22,084 nucleotides of DNA from positions 1 through 22,084 of the forward strand of contig CANQOZ010000011.1 in the NCBI GenBank assembly GCA_947625585.1, given 5' to 3'. The notes beneath the pieces are model-generated. The model did not search any database and was not told where the DNA came from. It saw only the letters and a program-made list of their open reading frames with translations. Shown here in pieces: positions 7,992-15,539 of the stretch. The stretch comes from an uncultured Eubacteriaceae bacterium. Lineage in GTDB: Bacteria > Bacillota > Clostridia > Eubacteriales > Eubacteriaceae. A program made the position numbers and the translations under genes. Each line of letters opens with the position of its first letter. Position 1 is the stretch's first letter.

Positions 7992-8771
7992 ATGATTTGG
8001 TTTAATTGTCAGCCATTTTACAGAAAAGTTTTATTAGGCGGTGCAATCTTAGGTTTTGCAGCTGGAATATCAGCTAGGGGTGCTGGAATTATTGGTGGAA
8101 CCTTCTTATTCCTATTATGTTCAATCCTAGCTATATTTTTACCTAGAAAATTTAAGATGACAAAAGAGGAGCGACAGTGGAAGAAATTAATTTCTCCTAC
8201 TTGTAATTCTCAAGAAAAGAAACTTAAAACATTACTTAATGTAATTATAGCGATTGTTTTTATGATTGTCGTCTATTTCCTATTTCAATCAGAAGTGGAT
8301 GAAAAATATTTATTGTCTGGGGTTTGTGCAATTATCATCTTAATCATTTTCACTTCCTGGTGCTATATTAATCCAAAATACTTTAATGAAATTTATTTAA
8401 ACCAAAAAATAGTACCACTTAAAACGGACTTAACTTTAGACCAACTCTATGAAAAGGTTGAGAGTTTACAGACACCATTTGGGACTCCCCTTATTGGACT
8501 CGTTCCAGGGCTTGATCATAGGGTAATTGTCTATAGAATTATTGACCTCCAATGGATCGTTTATTTTTATATAGATGAAAATGAAATTAAGATAATGGCT
8601 AAGAGACTGTCAAAGGAACGCACTGAAAGTCCACGGGAAACTGAGTGGATTTTTACTTTTACCCAACAGCTAGCTGACTTGTTATCTTTCATTCAGAACA
8701 CGAAGCGTGAGCCAAATGATAAAGAATTGGTTCGCATTTTTAAAGTTCCATTTAGTAGGAATGCTATATGA
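7992..8771 (+). CDS. unrecognised membrane protein, first of a paralogous pair
   Basis: I do not recognise this 259-residue protein. It has four likely membrane segments (about residues 13-28, 32-50, 80-98 and 105-125) followed by a soluble C-terminal domain of about 130 residues. That domain contains QTPFGTPLIGL (160-170) and LQWIVYFYID (187-196), and a closing segment with REPNDKELVRIF. The same motifs in the same order appear in the next gene. I chose ATG 7992 because AGAGGA lies about 6 bases upstream; an earlier ATG at 7935 has no good ribosome site. The stop overlaps the next start (ATGA), so all three plus-strand genes are coupled. A membrane-anchored sensor or scaffold is possible but not shown. 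Confidence 0.8.
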   Translation: MIWFNCQPFYRKVLLGGAILGFAAGISARGAGIIGGTFLFLLCSILAIFLPRKFKMTKEERQWKKLISPTCNSQEKKLKTLLNVIIAIVFMIVVYFLFQSEVDEKYLLSGVCAIIILIIFTSWCYINPKYFNEIYLNQKIVPLKTDLTLDQLYEKVESLQTPFGTPLIGLVPGLDHRVIVYRIIDLQWIVYFYIDENEIKIMAKRLSKERTESPRETEWIFTFTQQLADLLSFIQNTKREPNDKELVRIFKVPFSRNAI

Positions 8772-9397
8772 AGAAGAAAAATGAATGGGAATTAAAAACC
8801 CAACCAAACTTAGATCAAAAGGAATTAAATATCAGGAGCTTTTTAAGTATATTTGCCGGTATCATGTTTGCCGTTACCTTATTTTTAATGACAATGGCAG
8901 CGGATCAAAGAAAATATATTTTATTCTTAGTATTTTTTGCAGTTTTACTAACCCTATATTTCTCCTGGTTGAAATTAAATCATAAAATGTATAACAGGTT
9001 TAAATCTAAAAAGAAGATTATTCCAGTCAAAAGTGACTTTAACTTAACTGGATTTTTAAATGTAATAATGAATACTCAAACTCCTTTTGGAACTCCGAAA
9101 TTAGGACTTCAAGATGAGGGAATATTTAGATTACCAACCTATATTTTAAAAGATTACGGATGGGTAGTTTATTTTTATTACAAAAATCAAAATATCTTCT
9201 CAAAGAAGAAACGGTTTAAATTTGAAAATACAATTAAAAATGATGTAGCTAATGACAAAGTGGTAAGCTTATTCCAAAGTGACTTAGTAGATTACTTCTG
9301 TTTTGTCATTAATGAGGGACGTAAGCCTAAAAAAGATGAAATGGATAGATTATTTAAAAATCTACCAAAACCTGACATTCAAAAGAATTTAGTATGA
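8768..9397 (+). CDS. unrecognised membrane protein, second of a paralogous pair
   Basis: This 209-residue protein is a shorter paralogue of the preceding gene. It has two membrane segments (about residues 25-45 and 49-69) instead of four, then the same kind of soluble domain: KKIIPVKSD, QTPFGTPKLGL (104-114), YGWVVYFYYK (130-139) and a C-terminal RKPKKDEMDRLF. The order and spacing of these motifs match the first gene closely, while the rest has diverged strongly, so the duplication is old or the two have different jobs, perhaps as partners in a heteromer (inference). Both ends overlap their neighbours by four bases (ATGA type). I know no characterised family for it. Confidence 0.8.
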   Translation: MKKKNEWELKTQPNLDQKELNIRSFLSIFAGIMFAVTLFLMTMAADQRKYILFLVFFAVLLTLYFSWLKLNHKMYNRFKSKKKIIPVKSDFNLTGFLNVIMNTQTPFGTPKLGLQDEGIFRLPTYILKDYGWVVYFYYKNQNIFSKKKRFKFENTIKNDVANDKVVSLFQSDLVDYFCFVINEGRKPKKDEMDRLFKNLPKPDIQKNLV

Positions 9398-9951
9398 TGA
9401 ACTTTATAAACTGGACTGATATTAAGAATAATTTTAAGAAAGACCGGATTATGTTTGCTATTCGCATCATAACCGGTGTTTTAATTTCAATTTTTGCTGC
9501 AGATCTACTTCACATCGATTTTGCTCCATCTACTGGAGTAATAACTTTACTAACCGTTGATGAAACAAAAAGAGATACCTTTAGAAAGATAGTTTTAAGG
9601 ATAATCTCCTTCCTTTATACCTACCTCTTTGCCTGGTTAACAATAGAAGTGTTCAAACTTGATTATACTTCAGGTTTTGCTATTGCTATTGCAGCTGTTA
9701 CATTCCTTACATTCCTGTTACGATGGGATATAACTCTATCAGTTAACTGTGTTATTCTAATTCAACTATTTTTAGACAATAAAGCATTTAATATGAATCT
9801 ATTTCTTAATGAAACCGGACGATTAGTCATAGGTTTACTTTCAGCTGTTTTAGTTAATGAAATTTTCCGTGCTCGCTACGATAGTGAAGAATTGGAAAAG
9901 AAATTAGAAACTAAAGATGATCAAATTAATTCAAAAACTCAAAAAAAATAG
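9394..9951 (+). CDS. aromatic acid exporter-like membrane protein (FUSC/ArAE_1 type), short form
   Basis: This 185-residue integral membrane protein has about six hydrophobic segments between residues 18 and 160 and a charged, Lys/Glu-rich tail. The first helix region (FAIRIITGVLISIFAADLL), the loop APSTGVITLLTVDETKRDTFRK and the later GRLVIGLLSAVLVNEIF match the N-terminal membrane domain of the aromatic acid exporter family (ArAE_1, within the FUSC superfamily). The usual large cytoplasmic C-terminal domain is missing; the protein ends soon after the last helix. The two preceding paralogues carry the soluble domains and might supply a cytoplasmic part (inference). Export of aromatic acids would fit the IorAB enzyme encoded across the divergent region, but the substrate is unknown. 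Confidence 0.7.
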   Translation: MMNFINWTDIKNNFKKDRIMFAIRIITGVLISIFAADLLHIDFAPSTGVITLLTVDETKRDTFRKIVLRIISFLYTYLFAWLTIEVFKLDYTSGFAIAIAAVTFLTFLLRWDITLSVNCVILIQLFLDNKAFNMNLFLNETGRLVIGLLSAVLVNEIFRARYDSEELEKKLETKDDQINSKTQKK

Positions 9952-9975
9952 TCCTGTTTCTAGGACTATTCGTTT
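9944..9975. terminator. bidirectional intrinsic terminator
   Basis: AATAGTCCT (9947-9955) and AGGACTATT (9962-9970) form a perfect 9-bp stem with a 6-base loop. On the minus strand the stem is followed by eight T, a strong terminator for the zinc-ribbon gene. On the plus strand it lies at the end of the membrane cassette (stop codon inside the stem) with the weaker tail CGTTT. Confidence 0.8.
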
Positions 9976-10146
9976 AAAAGGTTCTTATATTTAACTTTTA
10001 ATCTATTTAATCTAAAATTTGGTATGAATTTCTATAATAGTTGAAAAATTTTGATTATAACAGAAATACACTATTATCTTTTAGGTACTATTCATTAAAC
10101 TAATTTGTTTCTAATTAGATTAACATTTATAAACTAATCTTTAATT

Positions 10147-10764
10147 TTATCTAAAGCGATAGCTCTTTGGACTTGAATCTTTATCTTCACAATATTGTGC
10201 TTCAAGTTCAATTAAATCTGATGGTTCTTCATCTCCACATCGATTTAAATTCTCTCTTACAAAATCGAACTCCTCACATTCCCTAAGTAGATCTAAATAA
10301 CGTATTAAATACTTTATATCTTCATTATCTAGTTCTGTGATAAGTTGCTTTAGTTCGTCAACTAATATTTTTCTATTAGGATTTCCTTTTGAGTAATAAA
10401 TAGCTTTTGCTAAAGCAAATAGAGCTTCTGTTACATTATAACTATCTTCTCTAATCCTTGAGAGATAGTACTTTAAATATTCCCTACTATAATTATCATT
10501 TTCAAATAAATCCCCATATTTTTCTTCATACAATTTGTTAATCTCTTCAATGCCTCCATCAGCAAGTTGTTTGTTTTCTCTTTCTAAATTGGTTGAAACG
10601 AACCCACAATAAGGACACTCCATTAATAAATTTGGTCCAAAAGTATCAAAACCATGAATTGTTTTTGAACCATTAATCAATGAATTCCAAGAGACAAAAT
10701 ATTTATGTTTGGACTTTTGACCGCAGTTAGAACATTTGTATATTTTTTCTTCTAATATTGACAT
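10147..10764 (-). CDS. zinc-ribbon protein of unknown function
   Basis: This 205-residue soluble protein has a CxxC pair at C11/C14 and a second at C50/C53 (CPYCGF), spaced as a single zinc ribbon. The remaining 150 residues are charged and helical, with repeats of Leu/Ala spacing that could be TPR-like. The overall plan resembles the uncharacterised DUF2225 family (zinc ribbon then helices), but I cannot confirm membership. GAGGAAC lies 4 bases before the ATG. A TATAAT on the minus strand at 10810-10805 suggests its own promoter, though no good -35 is visible. It lies downstream of cbiO with no clear terminator between them, so read-through from the cobalt operon is possible. Confidence 0.7.
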   Translation of the reverse strand: MSILEEKIYKCSNCGQKSKHKYFVSWNSLINGSKTIHGFDTFGPNLLMECPYCGFVSTNLERENKQLADGGIEEINKLYEEKYGDLFENDNYSREYLKYYLSRIREDSYNVTEALFALAKAIYYSKGNPNRKILVDELKQLITELDNEDIKYLIRYLDLLRECEEFDFVRENLNRCGDEEPSDLIELEAQYCEDKDSSPKSYRFR

Positions 10765-10847
10765 AGTTGTTCCTCATATATCTTTTCTCCAAAATCTTTT
10801 CACTATTATAAACCAGTGTTGGATTTTCTGATATTTTAACAAGATCT

Positions 10848-11678
10848 TTATTTCAAAGTTAGATTTAATTTTTCTTCTAATTCTGAAACTGTTCTTGAAT
10901 ATGATCCACGTTTTATTAAACCTTTTGTAATCAAAAAATCTTCTAGTTCAAAAAGGATTGGTTTCTCGAGATGGGCCGAGTATAGGAGCTCATCATCAGA
11001 AAAGATTTGTTCAGGTGTTCCAACCTTTTGAATAAAACCATCATTTAAAACTGCGATTCGATCAGCCCATTCCCAAGCAAAGTTAACTAAGTGAGTAGAA
11101 ATAACAAGAGTTTTACTTTCATTACTTAAATCTTCTAAAATTTTCTTTAAATTATTAACCCCAATTGGATCTAAAGAAGTTGTCGGTTCATCAAAAATTA
11201 CAATTTCTGGTTTCATTGCAATAATATCAGCTATTGTTACCTTTTTTTGTTCTCCTCCTGATAAGAAATGTGGAGCTCTCTCTCTTAAATTCTGAATGTT
11301 AAGTTTATCTAATGTCTCTTCAGTCCTCTTTATTACCTCATCTACTGAAAGTCCTAGATTAGTTAATCCAAAACTAATCTCATTAAATACAGTTGAAGCT
11401 ATAATCTGACTTTCAGCTTCTTGAAATACAATTCCAATATGTTCTCTTAATAAACGTAAACCCTTTTTGTTTAATTTAACAGGAGAATTGTCAAGAATAA
11501 TTTGTCCGCTATCTGGTTTTAAAACACCATTCATTATTAAAAACAAGGTACTCTTGCCTGAGCCATTGGCTCCTAATATAACTAGCTTCTCTCCTTTTTT
11601 AAGTTTTAGATTAACATTCTTTAGAACTGCTTCATTGCCATAAGAAAATGTCAGGTCTTTGATTTCTAAAATGTCCAT
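10848..11678 (-). CDS. cbiO: cobalt ECF transporter ATPase CbiO
   Basis: CbiO is the cytoplasmic ABC ATPase that powers cobalt uptake by the CbiMNQO energy-coupling-factor transporter. In the 276-residue protein the Walker A motif GANGSGKST is at residues 36-44, followed by a Q-loop near EAES, the signature LSGGEQKKV, and Walker B with the catalytic Glu in IVIFDEPTTSLDP, and the switch His in STHLV. A TTG 12 codons upstream could extend the frame, but it lies within cbiQ; the ATG at 11678 shares a base with the cbiQ stop (TAATG) and gives the standard N-terminus. It is the last gene of the cbi operon, and only one ATPase is present, as expected for CbiMNQO. Confidence 0.93.
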   Translation of the reverse strand: MDILEIKDLTFSYGNEAVLKNVNLKLKKGEKLVILGANGSGKSTLFLIMNGVLKPDSGQIILDNSPVKLNKKGLRLLREHIGIVFQEAESQIIASTVFNEISFGLTNLGLSVDEVIKRTEETLDKLNIQNLRERAPHFLSGGEQKKVTIADIIAMKPEIVIFDEPTTSLDPIGVNNLKKILEDLSNESKTLVISTHLVNFAWEWADRIAVLNDGFIQKVGTPEQIFSDDELLYSAHLEKPILFELEDFLITKGLIKRGSYSRTVSELEEKLNLTLK

Positions 11679-12562
11679 TATTGAAAACTGTAATATAGAA
11701 AACTGAAATAACAAATACCAAATATGAACAGACCTACTTCAACCGGAGTTACTTTTGATTCAGTGAAAATAAAATTTAAACTTCCATTATACAAACGAGA
11801 TTCCATTGAGTTATAAAACTTTTGAGCTTTTTTGAAGGATACAATAAAAATATTACTTCCAATCATTCCAATACTTTTAATCGTTTTTGGGTAACTATCA
11901 AATCCAAACCTTAATTTAGCTGCTGTAACCATATCAATTGAAATTTCCCAAAGGAAAAATATAAAACGATAGATTAAAAACATTAATTCAATTAAAACAT
12001 TAGGAAAATGATAATGTTTTAAACAAGCTAATATTTTATCAACAGGAGTATTTACTATTAAAAAGTAGAGTGATGAAATACATGCTAAAACTCTAAAAAA
12101 TACAGTACATGAATTTAATAAACTTGAATCGGTAACAAAGATATAAAACGACCAAAGTTTTATTGATGCTAAGACTTCAGTTGGTAAATGTGTTCCAAAG
12201 TTTAATAATATTGCAATACAACTTAAAATTAGAAAACTAAACGGAATAATAAACAGTTTTAAATATTGACTTAAATCTATTTTGCCGAAATAAACAGTAA
12301 TAAATGTTGTAATAAAAATTACTAATATTGAAACCTGGATATTTCCGTTTAATAAACAAAAAATTAGTAAAAGAAGTGAAACGAGTAATTTATATCCAGT
12401 ATTAATTCCTGATAACTTTGAGTAATGGTTTAACTGATCAATGATAGATAACGAGTTCTTCTGTTTATTAACTTTATTTTTAACTAGAAAACCTGAAAGT
12501 AGAATTAGAATAAACAGTATAAGATTCGGAATTACTAGAACATAAAAGCTTAAATATTTCAC
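11678..12562 (-). CDS. cbiQ: cobalt ECF transporter transmembrane component CbiQ
   Basis: CbiQ is the T component that couples CbiO to the CbiM substrate-binding subunit. The 294-residue protein has five to six hydrophobic helices. The family's cytoplasmic coupling helices are recognisable by AAKLRFGF and by the later SMESRLYNG, with the conserved Arg. It is longer than usual: an additional N-terminal hydrophobic segment (about residues 1-27) precedes IDQLNHYSKLSGIN, where a typical CbiQ begins. The start is GTG, overlapping the cbiN stop (GTGA). The stop overlaps cbiO. The position between cbiN and cbiO supports the assignment. Confidence 0.88.
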   Translation of the reverse strand: MKYLSFYVLVIPNLILFILILLSGFLVKNKVNKQKNSLSIIDQLNHYSKLSGINTGYKLLVSLLLLIFCLLNGNIQVSILVIFITTFITVYFGKIDLSQYLKLFIIPFSFLILSCIAILLNFGTHLPTEVLASIKLWSFYIFVTDSSLLNSCTVFFRVLACISSLYFLIVNTPVDKILACLKHYHFPNVLIELMFLIYRFIFFLWEISIDMVTAAKLRFGFDSYPKTIKSIGMIGSNIFIVSFKKAQKFYNSMESRLYNGSLNFIFTESKVTPVEVGLFIFGICYFSFLYYSFQ

Positions 12563-12930
12563 GTTTTTTCACTATCTTCATAATCCCTAATATATTCCTT
12601 ATACCGTTCCCTACCTCTTTTAGTTGCAGCTAATTGATAGCGTTCGTAGTATAGTCCTATAAAGAATGCTAATATTCCTACTCCAATACCTGTTTGAATA
12701 CAGAATAATAATGATTCAAGTTCTCCAGGAATTTCACCACCTAAAAACTGTTCCATTATTGGAACAAACCAAGGGATGTATTCTCTATCTAAAACTTGTG
12801 ATACCGCTTCTGATCCACTATCATCCGAACCTGAAAATTCTGAACCTGCTTTATAGATTAAAGGAAAAACGATTAAAATAATGACACCAATAACACACCC
12901 AATTATGATTAATTTATTTTTTCTACTCAT
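12559..12930 (-). CDS. cbiN: cobalt transporter small subunit CbiN
   Basis: CbiN is the small accessory membrane protein that activates cobalt uptake with CbiM. This 123-residue protein has the expected plan: an N-terminal helix (about residues 8-26), an extracytoplasmic loop rich in Ser, Gly and Asp (GSEFSGSDDSGSEA), the conserved YIPWFVPI segment, and a second helix (about 82-102) with a charged C-terminus. Normal CbiN is about 90-105 residues, so the loop is slightly long. It lies 3 bases after cbiM and overlaps cbiQ (GTGA). Confidence 0.92.
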   Translation of the reverse strand: MSRKNKLIIIGCVIGVIILIVFPLIYKAGSEFSGSDDSGSEAVSQVLDREYIPWFVPIMEQFLGGEIPGELESLLFCIQTGIGVGILAFFIGLYYERYQLAATKRGRERYKEYIRDYEDSEKT

Positions 12931-12933
12931 TTT

Positions 12934-13680
12934 TTACCTCTGAAAATCAAAGTGAATGCTTTCAAGTTCTGGTTTAGCATAACTTTCAAGTGTTACGATT
13001 AAGATAACTGAGAGTAGTCCTTCTACAATAGCTAAAGGTATTTGAGTAGGAGCAAATACGCCTAAAAAGGTAAAAACTGAAGCTAAAAAGCCACCATTTT
13101 CTGCTGGATAAGCGAGTGCTAGTTGAATTGAAGTAATACAATAGGTAAACAGATCACCTAATGCACAAGCTATGAAGATATTTACCTTATTATTAACTTT
13201 TAACTTTTGTCCTAACCTATATAGACATAGTGTTAAAATTGGTCCAGCTATTCCCATTGAAAAATCATTAGCTCCTAGAGTTGTGATTCCACCATGGGCT
13301 AAAAGTAACGCTTGGAAAATTAGAACTATTAAAGCTAGAATGCTCGTTACAGGTACTCCAAAGAGAATGGTTCCAAGTCCAGTTCCTGTCATATGAGAAC
13401 AACTACCTGTTACTGAAGGAATTTTAAGTGAAGATATTACAAAAATAAAAGCTCCACTCATTGCTAGTAGAATTAAAGATCTACGTTCATGATTAATAAT
13501 TTTTTTAATTTTTATAAATCCAAAGTAGAGGAATGGTAAACATAGAACTCCCCAAAAGATACAGTAACCTAACGGTAGAAACCCTTCCATAATATGCATT
13601 GCATATACTGGATGATTAAATGCTAATAATACTAATAAAAATATTAAAAATTTTAAATTCGTCTTTTGTTTTTTATTCAT
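12934..13680 (-). CDS. cbiM: cobalt ECF transporter substrate-binding protein CbiM
   Basis: CbiM is the membrane-embedded S component that binds Co2+. The 248-residue protein begins with a signal peptide (positive MNKKQK, hydrophobic core, VYA near residue 27). Cleavage would expose MHIMEGFLP, whose Met-His N-terminus is the known metal-binding feature of CbiM/NikM proteins. Further conserved parts are SCSHMTGTGLG and LLLAHGGITTLGANDFSMG, with the expected His and Asn residues. Six to seven helices follow. It is the first gene after the cobalamin riboswitch and its terminator, so its expression should fall when cobalamin is plentiful. NikM for nickel is the alternative, but CbiN and the riboswitch favour cobalt. 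Confidence 0.95.
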   Translation of the reverse strand: MNKKQKTNLKFLIFLLVLLAFNHPVYAMHIMEGFLPLGYCIFWGVLCLPFLYFGFIKIKKIINHERRSLILLAMSGAFIFVISSLKIPSVTGSCSHMTGTGLGTILFGVPVTSILALIVLIFQALLLAHGGITTLGANDFSMGIAGPILTLCLYRLGQKLKVNNKVNIFIACALGDLFTYCITSIQLALAYPAENGGFLASVFTFLGVFAPTQIPLAIVEGLLSVILIVTLESYAKPELESIHFDFQR

Positions 13681-13686
13681 TATTCT

Positions 13687-13713
13687 AAAAAAGCCCTTTC
13701 AATCTGAAAGGGC
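13687..13713 (-). terminator. riboswitch-controlled terminator upstream of cbiM
   Basis: On the minus strand GCCCTTTCA pairs with TGAAAGGGC around a 3-base loop and is followed by six T. It lies directly after the cobalamin riboswitch and 6 bases before the cbiM ATG, so it is the expression platform. It could also stop read-through from the upstream beta-galactosidase-like gene. Confidence 0.88.
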
Positions 13714-13729
13714 CTGAATGGTCTAATTC

Positions 13730-13843
13730 ATTATCTTGTTCTAAGTCGGTTCAAGATAATTCAAGGTAATCTGGCTTAGTAGTATTCTCTACCTTACAGT
13801 TGCGACTACAGCGTAGGACTTTCACCTACTTCCCCTCCAAATT
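13730..13843 (-). ncRNA. cobalamin riboswitch (aptamer)
   Basis: The minus strand carries the conserved elements of the adenosylcobalamin-type aptamer in order: GGAGGGGAAGTAGGTGAAAG (with GTAGG pairing CCTAC), then CGCAACTGTAA, the B12-box AAGCCAGATTACCT (13777-13764), and a perfect ATTATCTTG/CAAGATAAT stem (13730-13760) with a 13-base loop matching P13/L13, which contacts the aptamer core in known B12 riboswitches. A TATAAT at 13853-13848 would start the RNA at its first base, although no good -35 is visible. Cobalamin binding is predicted to favour the downstream terminator and stop cbiMNQO transcription. Confidence 0.93.
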
Positions 13844-13856
13844 TTAATTATATTAA

Positions 13857-15227
13857 TTATTTCGTTGTTTTTGTTTTAGCTTCTTTAGTATCTGTTTTAG
13901 TTTCCTTTTTTGTTTCCTTCTTAGTAGGTTCTTTTTTAGTTTCTACTTTCGAAGTTTCTTTTTTTGCTTCAGCTTTCTTAGGTTCCGTCTTTTTAGGAGT
14001 AGCTTTTTTAGTTTCTTTAAAAACAGTAACTGGACTGATATCAAATATCAATTCAATCATTTCGCCAGCATCAACTCTAGCCCAGTTATCAATATAATCA
14101 CCATTACCAACGCCACTTACTCTTCCAGCAATTCGAACGTTCGTATTGTTAATTTTACCAAGTTCAGAAGCATCACTAGCTGCTTCTATTTCGTAAGTAT
14201 TATATGGCAATACATTAAATTCAAAATTATTCTTAACAGCTGTAAATTTAATTCCTTTACCAGTTTTAGAATTATAAACTTCTGCCCATCTAACTCCAGT
14301 CCTATTACCATTTTCTTGTGGTCTAATCTTCTTATTGTAATTTTTGCGAACAGTTGATTCATAAACACCAAGATCTAAACCTTCGGTTGTATCAATATAA
14401 TTTTCTTCAGGACCATATCCATAATACTTAAAAGCATCTAAGTTTTTGTTCAATTTAAAATCCATTCCAAAAACTGGCATAGTATCTACTGTTGCTAGTC
14501 CGGAGTAGACTGTTTCAACCTGAATTGTTCCATCTGGTTTAACAGTATAGATAACAGCACTTTCCTGTCCACCCGGTAGAGGATAACGATAAACAAATGT
14601 TAATTTATAGTCATCTCCAACTTGTTCAAAATAATACTTTTCAGGTAAGAGTTGTTGTCCAACTGTTGCTGCTAACCAAAGAGCACTTTCAAAGTTATAA
14701 CCTAAATGAAGATCGGTATCTGTTAATGGTCTCCAGAATGTAATTAGAGGTTTACTATTTAAATAATCAACACCATCGTAAACTAATTTAACTAAACCAC
14801 CTAGCGGTCTTGAAAATTTTGCTTCAAAGTTTTCGCCTGTGAAGATTACATCTTCATCAGTTTGTTCGACTTTTAATTCAGGGAGTTCCTTTTCTTCTAC
14901 TTCTTCAGGATTGCCCTCCACTTTAAATATCTTTTGGGTATGAGCTAGTTCCTGTCCTTTTTTATAATCACCTACAGCTTTCTTAGCTTTAGCTGTAATA
15001 TTATAGATATATTCACCGTCTTTAAGTTCTTCTGGTTCTAAGAAATACCAATAATTTTTACCTGGTTCAATGTCCAAATCAAATTTTTCAGTTTCTAATG
15101 GTTCACCTTCTTTTTGGAGGTCGAGTTCAAATTCAACAAAATCTTGAGCGTTTTTATCTTCGCTGAGATTATCAATATTAAAACTCATATTATCATTTGG
15201 ATATATTCTAATAATTTCTTCAGCCAT
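13857..15227 (-). CDS. stand-alone beta-galactosidase small chain-like protein with lysine-rich tail
   Basis: This 456-residue protein matches domains 4 and 5 of family-2 beta-galactosidases (the LacM small-chain part) without the catalytic barrel. Residues about 10-105 resemble the immunoglobulin-like domain 4 (DLDIEPGKNYW, HTQKIFKV). From about residue 130 the super-sandwich begins (ENFEAKFSRPLGGLVKL, TFWRPLTDTDLHLG), then YGYGPEENYIDTTEG and ENGNRTGVRWAEV. W382, in GNGDYIDNW, aligns with the E. coli Trp999 region that lines the active site, so complementation of a separate large chain is possible; none is in the window. Residues 404-456 are a low-complexity Lys/Thr/Glu tail with about 40% lysine. 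No signal peptide is seen. GAGGAG precedes ATG 15227; an upstream TTG frame extension lies inside that ribosome site. Confidence 0.82.
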   Translation of the reverse strand: MAEEIIRIYPNDNMSFNIDNLSEDKNAQDFVEFELDLQKEGEPLETEKFDLDIEPGKNYWYFLEPEELKDGEYIYNITAKAKKAVGDYKKGQELAHTQKIFKVEGNPEEVEEKELPELKVEQTDEDVIFTGENFEAKFSRPLGGLVKLVYDGVDYLNSKPLITFWRPLTDTDLHLGYNFESALWLAATVGQQLLPEKYYFEQVGDDYKLTFVYRYPLPGGQESAVIYTVKPDGTIQVETVYSGLATVDTMPVFGMDFKLNKNLDAFKYYGYGPEENYIDTTEGLDLGVYESTVRKNYNKKIRPQENGNRTGVRWAEVYNSKTGKGIKFTAVKNNFEFNVLPYNTYEIEAASDASELGKINNTNVRIAGRVSGVGNGDYIDNWARVDAGEMIELIFDISPVTVFKETKKATPKKTEPKKAEAKKETSKVETKKEPTKKETKKETKTDTKEAKTKTTK

Positions 15228-15508
15228 ATTGCTCCTCAATCTAAAGTATAAATTTTAACATCTATCAGCAAATTGATATTTAAACCTCCATCCAATAAAT
15301 TAAAGGAGGTGCTGTCTAATTTATTTTACTAATGTATTTTTACTTTCTAAATGTTAAAATACTAATTATTGTAAATTAAATAGTTGTGATCTGATTAGAT
15401 CCTTGTTTTAATATATATCCAAAAACACTATTTTAATTACAGACATTTTTATAAAACGTTAATTTATCTTAAATATTTGAACGTTAGAATTTTTATTCTT
15501 TCCCAAAA

Positions 15509-15538
15509 TTGACTATTTAAATGGCGATCGTTCATAAT
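15509..15538 (+). promoter_or_regulatory. promoter of the toxin-like gene
   Basis: TTGACT (15509-15514) and CATAAT (15533-15538) are 18 bases apart. Each differs from consensus by one base. Transcription would start near 15545, leaving a leader of about 87 bases before the ATG at 15632. Confidence 0.6.
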
Positions 15539-15539
15539 T

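Noticed and set aside
8785..8985. Plus-strand 66-codon frame overlapping the second membrane gene
   Set aside because: It lies wholly in another frame of a gene supported by paralogy and coupling.
10034..10077. 8-bp inverted repeat ATAATAGT/ACTATTAT in the 9976-10146 gap
   Set aside because: It is short and entirely AT-rich apart from one G/C; easily chance in this sequence.
11679..11714. TTG at 11714 as start of cbiO
   Set aside because: It would add 12 non-homologous residues inside cbiQ; the ATG that overlaps the cbiQ stop gives the usual CbiO N-terminus.
14186..14371. Minus-strand open frame inside the beta-galactosidase-like gene
   Set aside because: It is out of frame with a gene of clear homology and has no ribosome site or recognisable product.
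15228..15239. TTG at 15239 as start of the beta-galactosidase-like gene
   Set aside because: The TTG lies in the ribosome site itself (TTGAGGAGC); the ATG at 15227 follows it at suitable distance.
15284..15310. ACCTCC/GGAGGT hairpin as a terminator
   Set aside because: The 6-bp stem has a 15-base loop and no adjoining U tract on either strand; it is listed only as an inverted repeat within the intergenic region.
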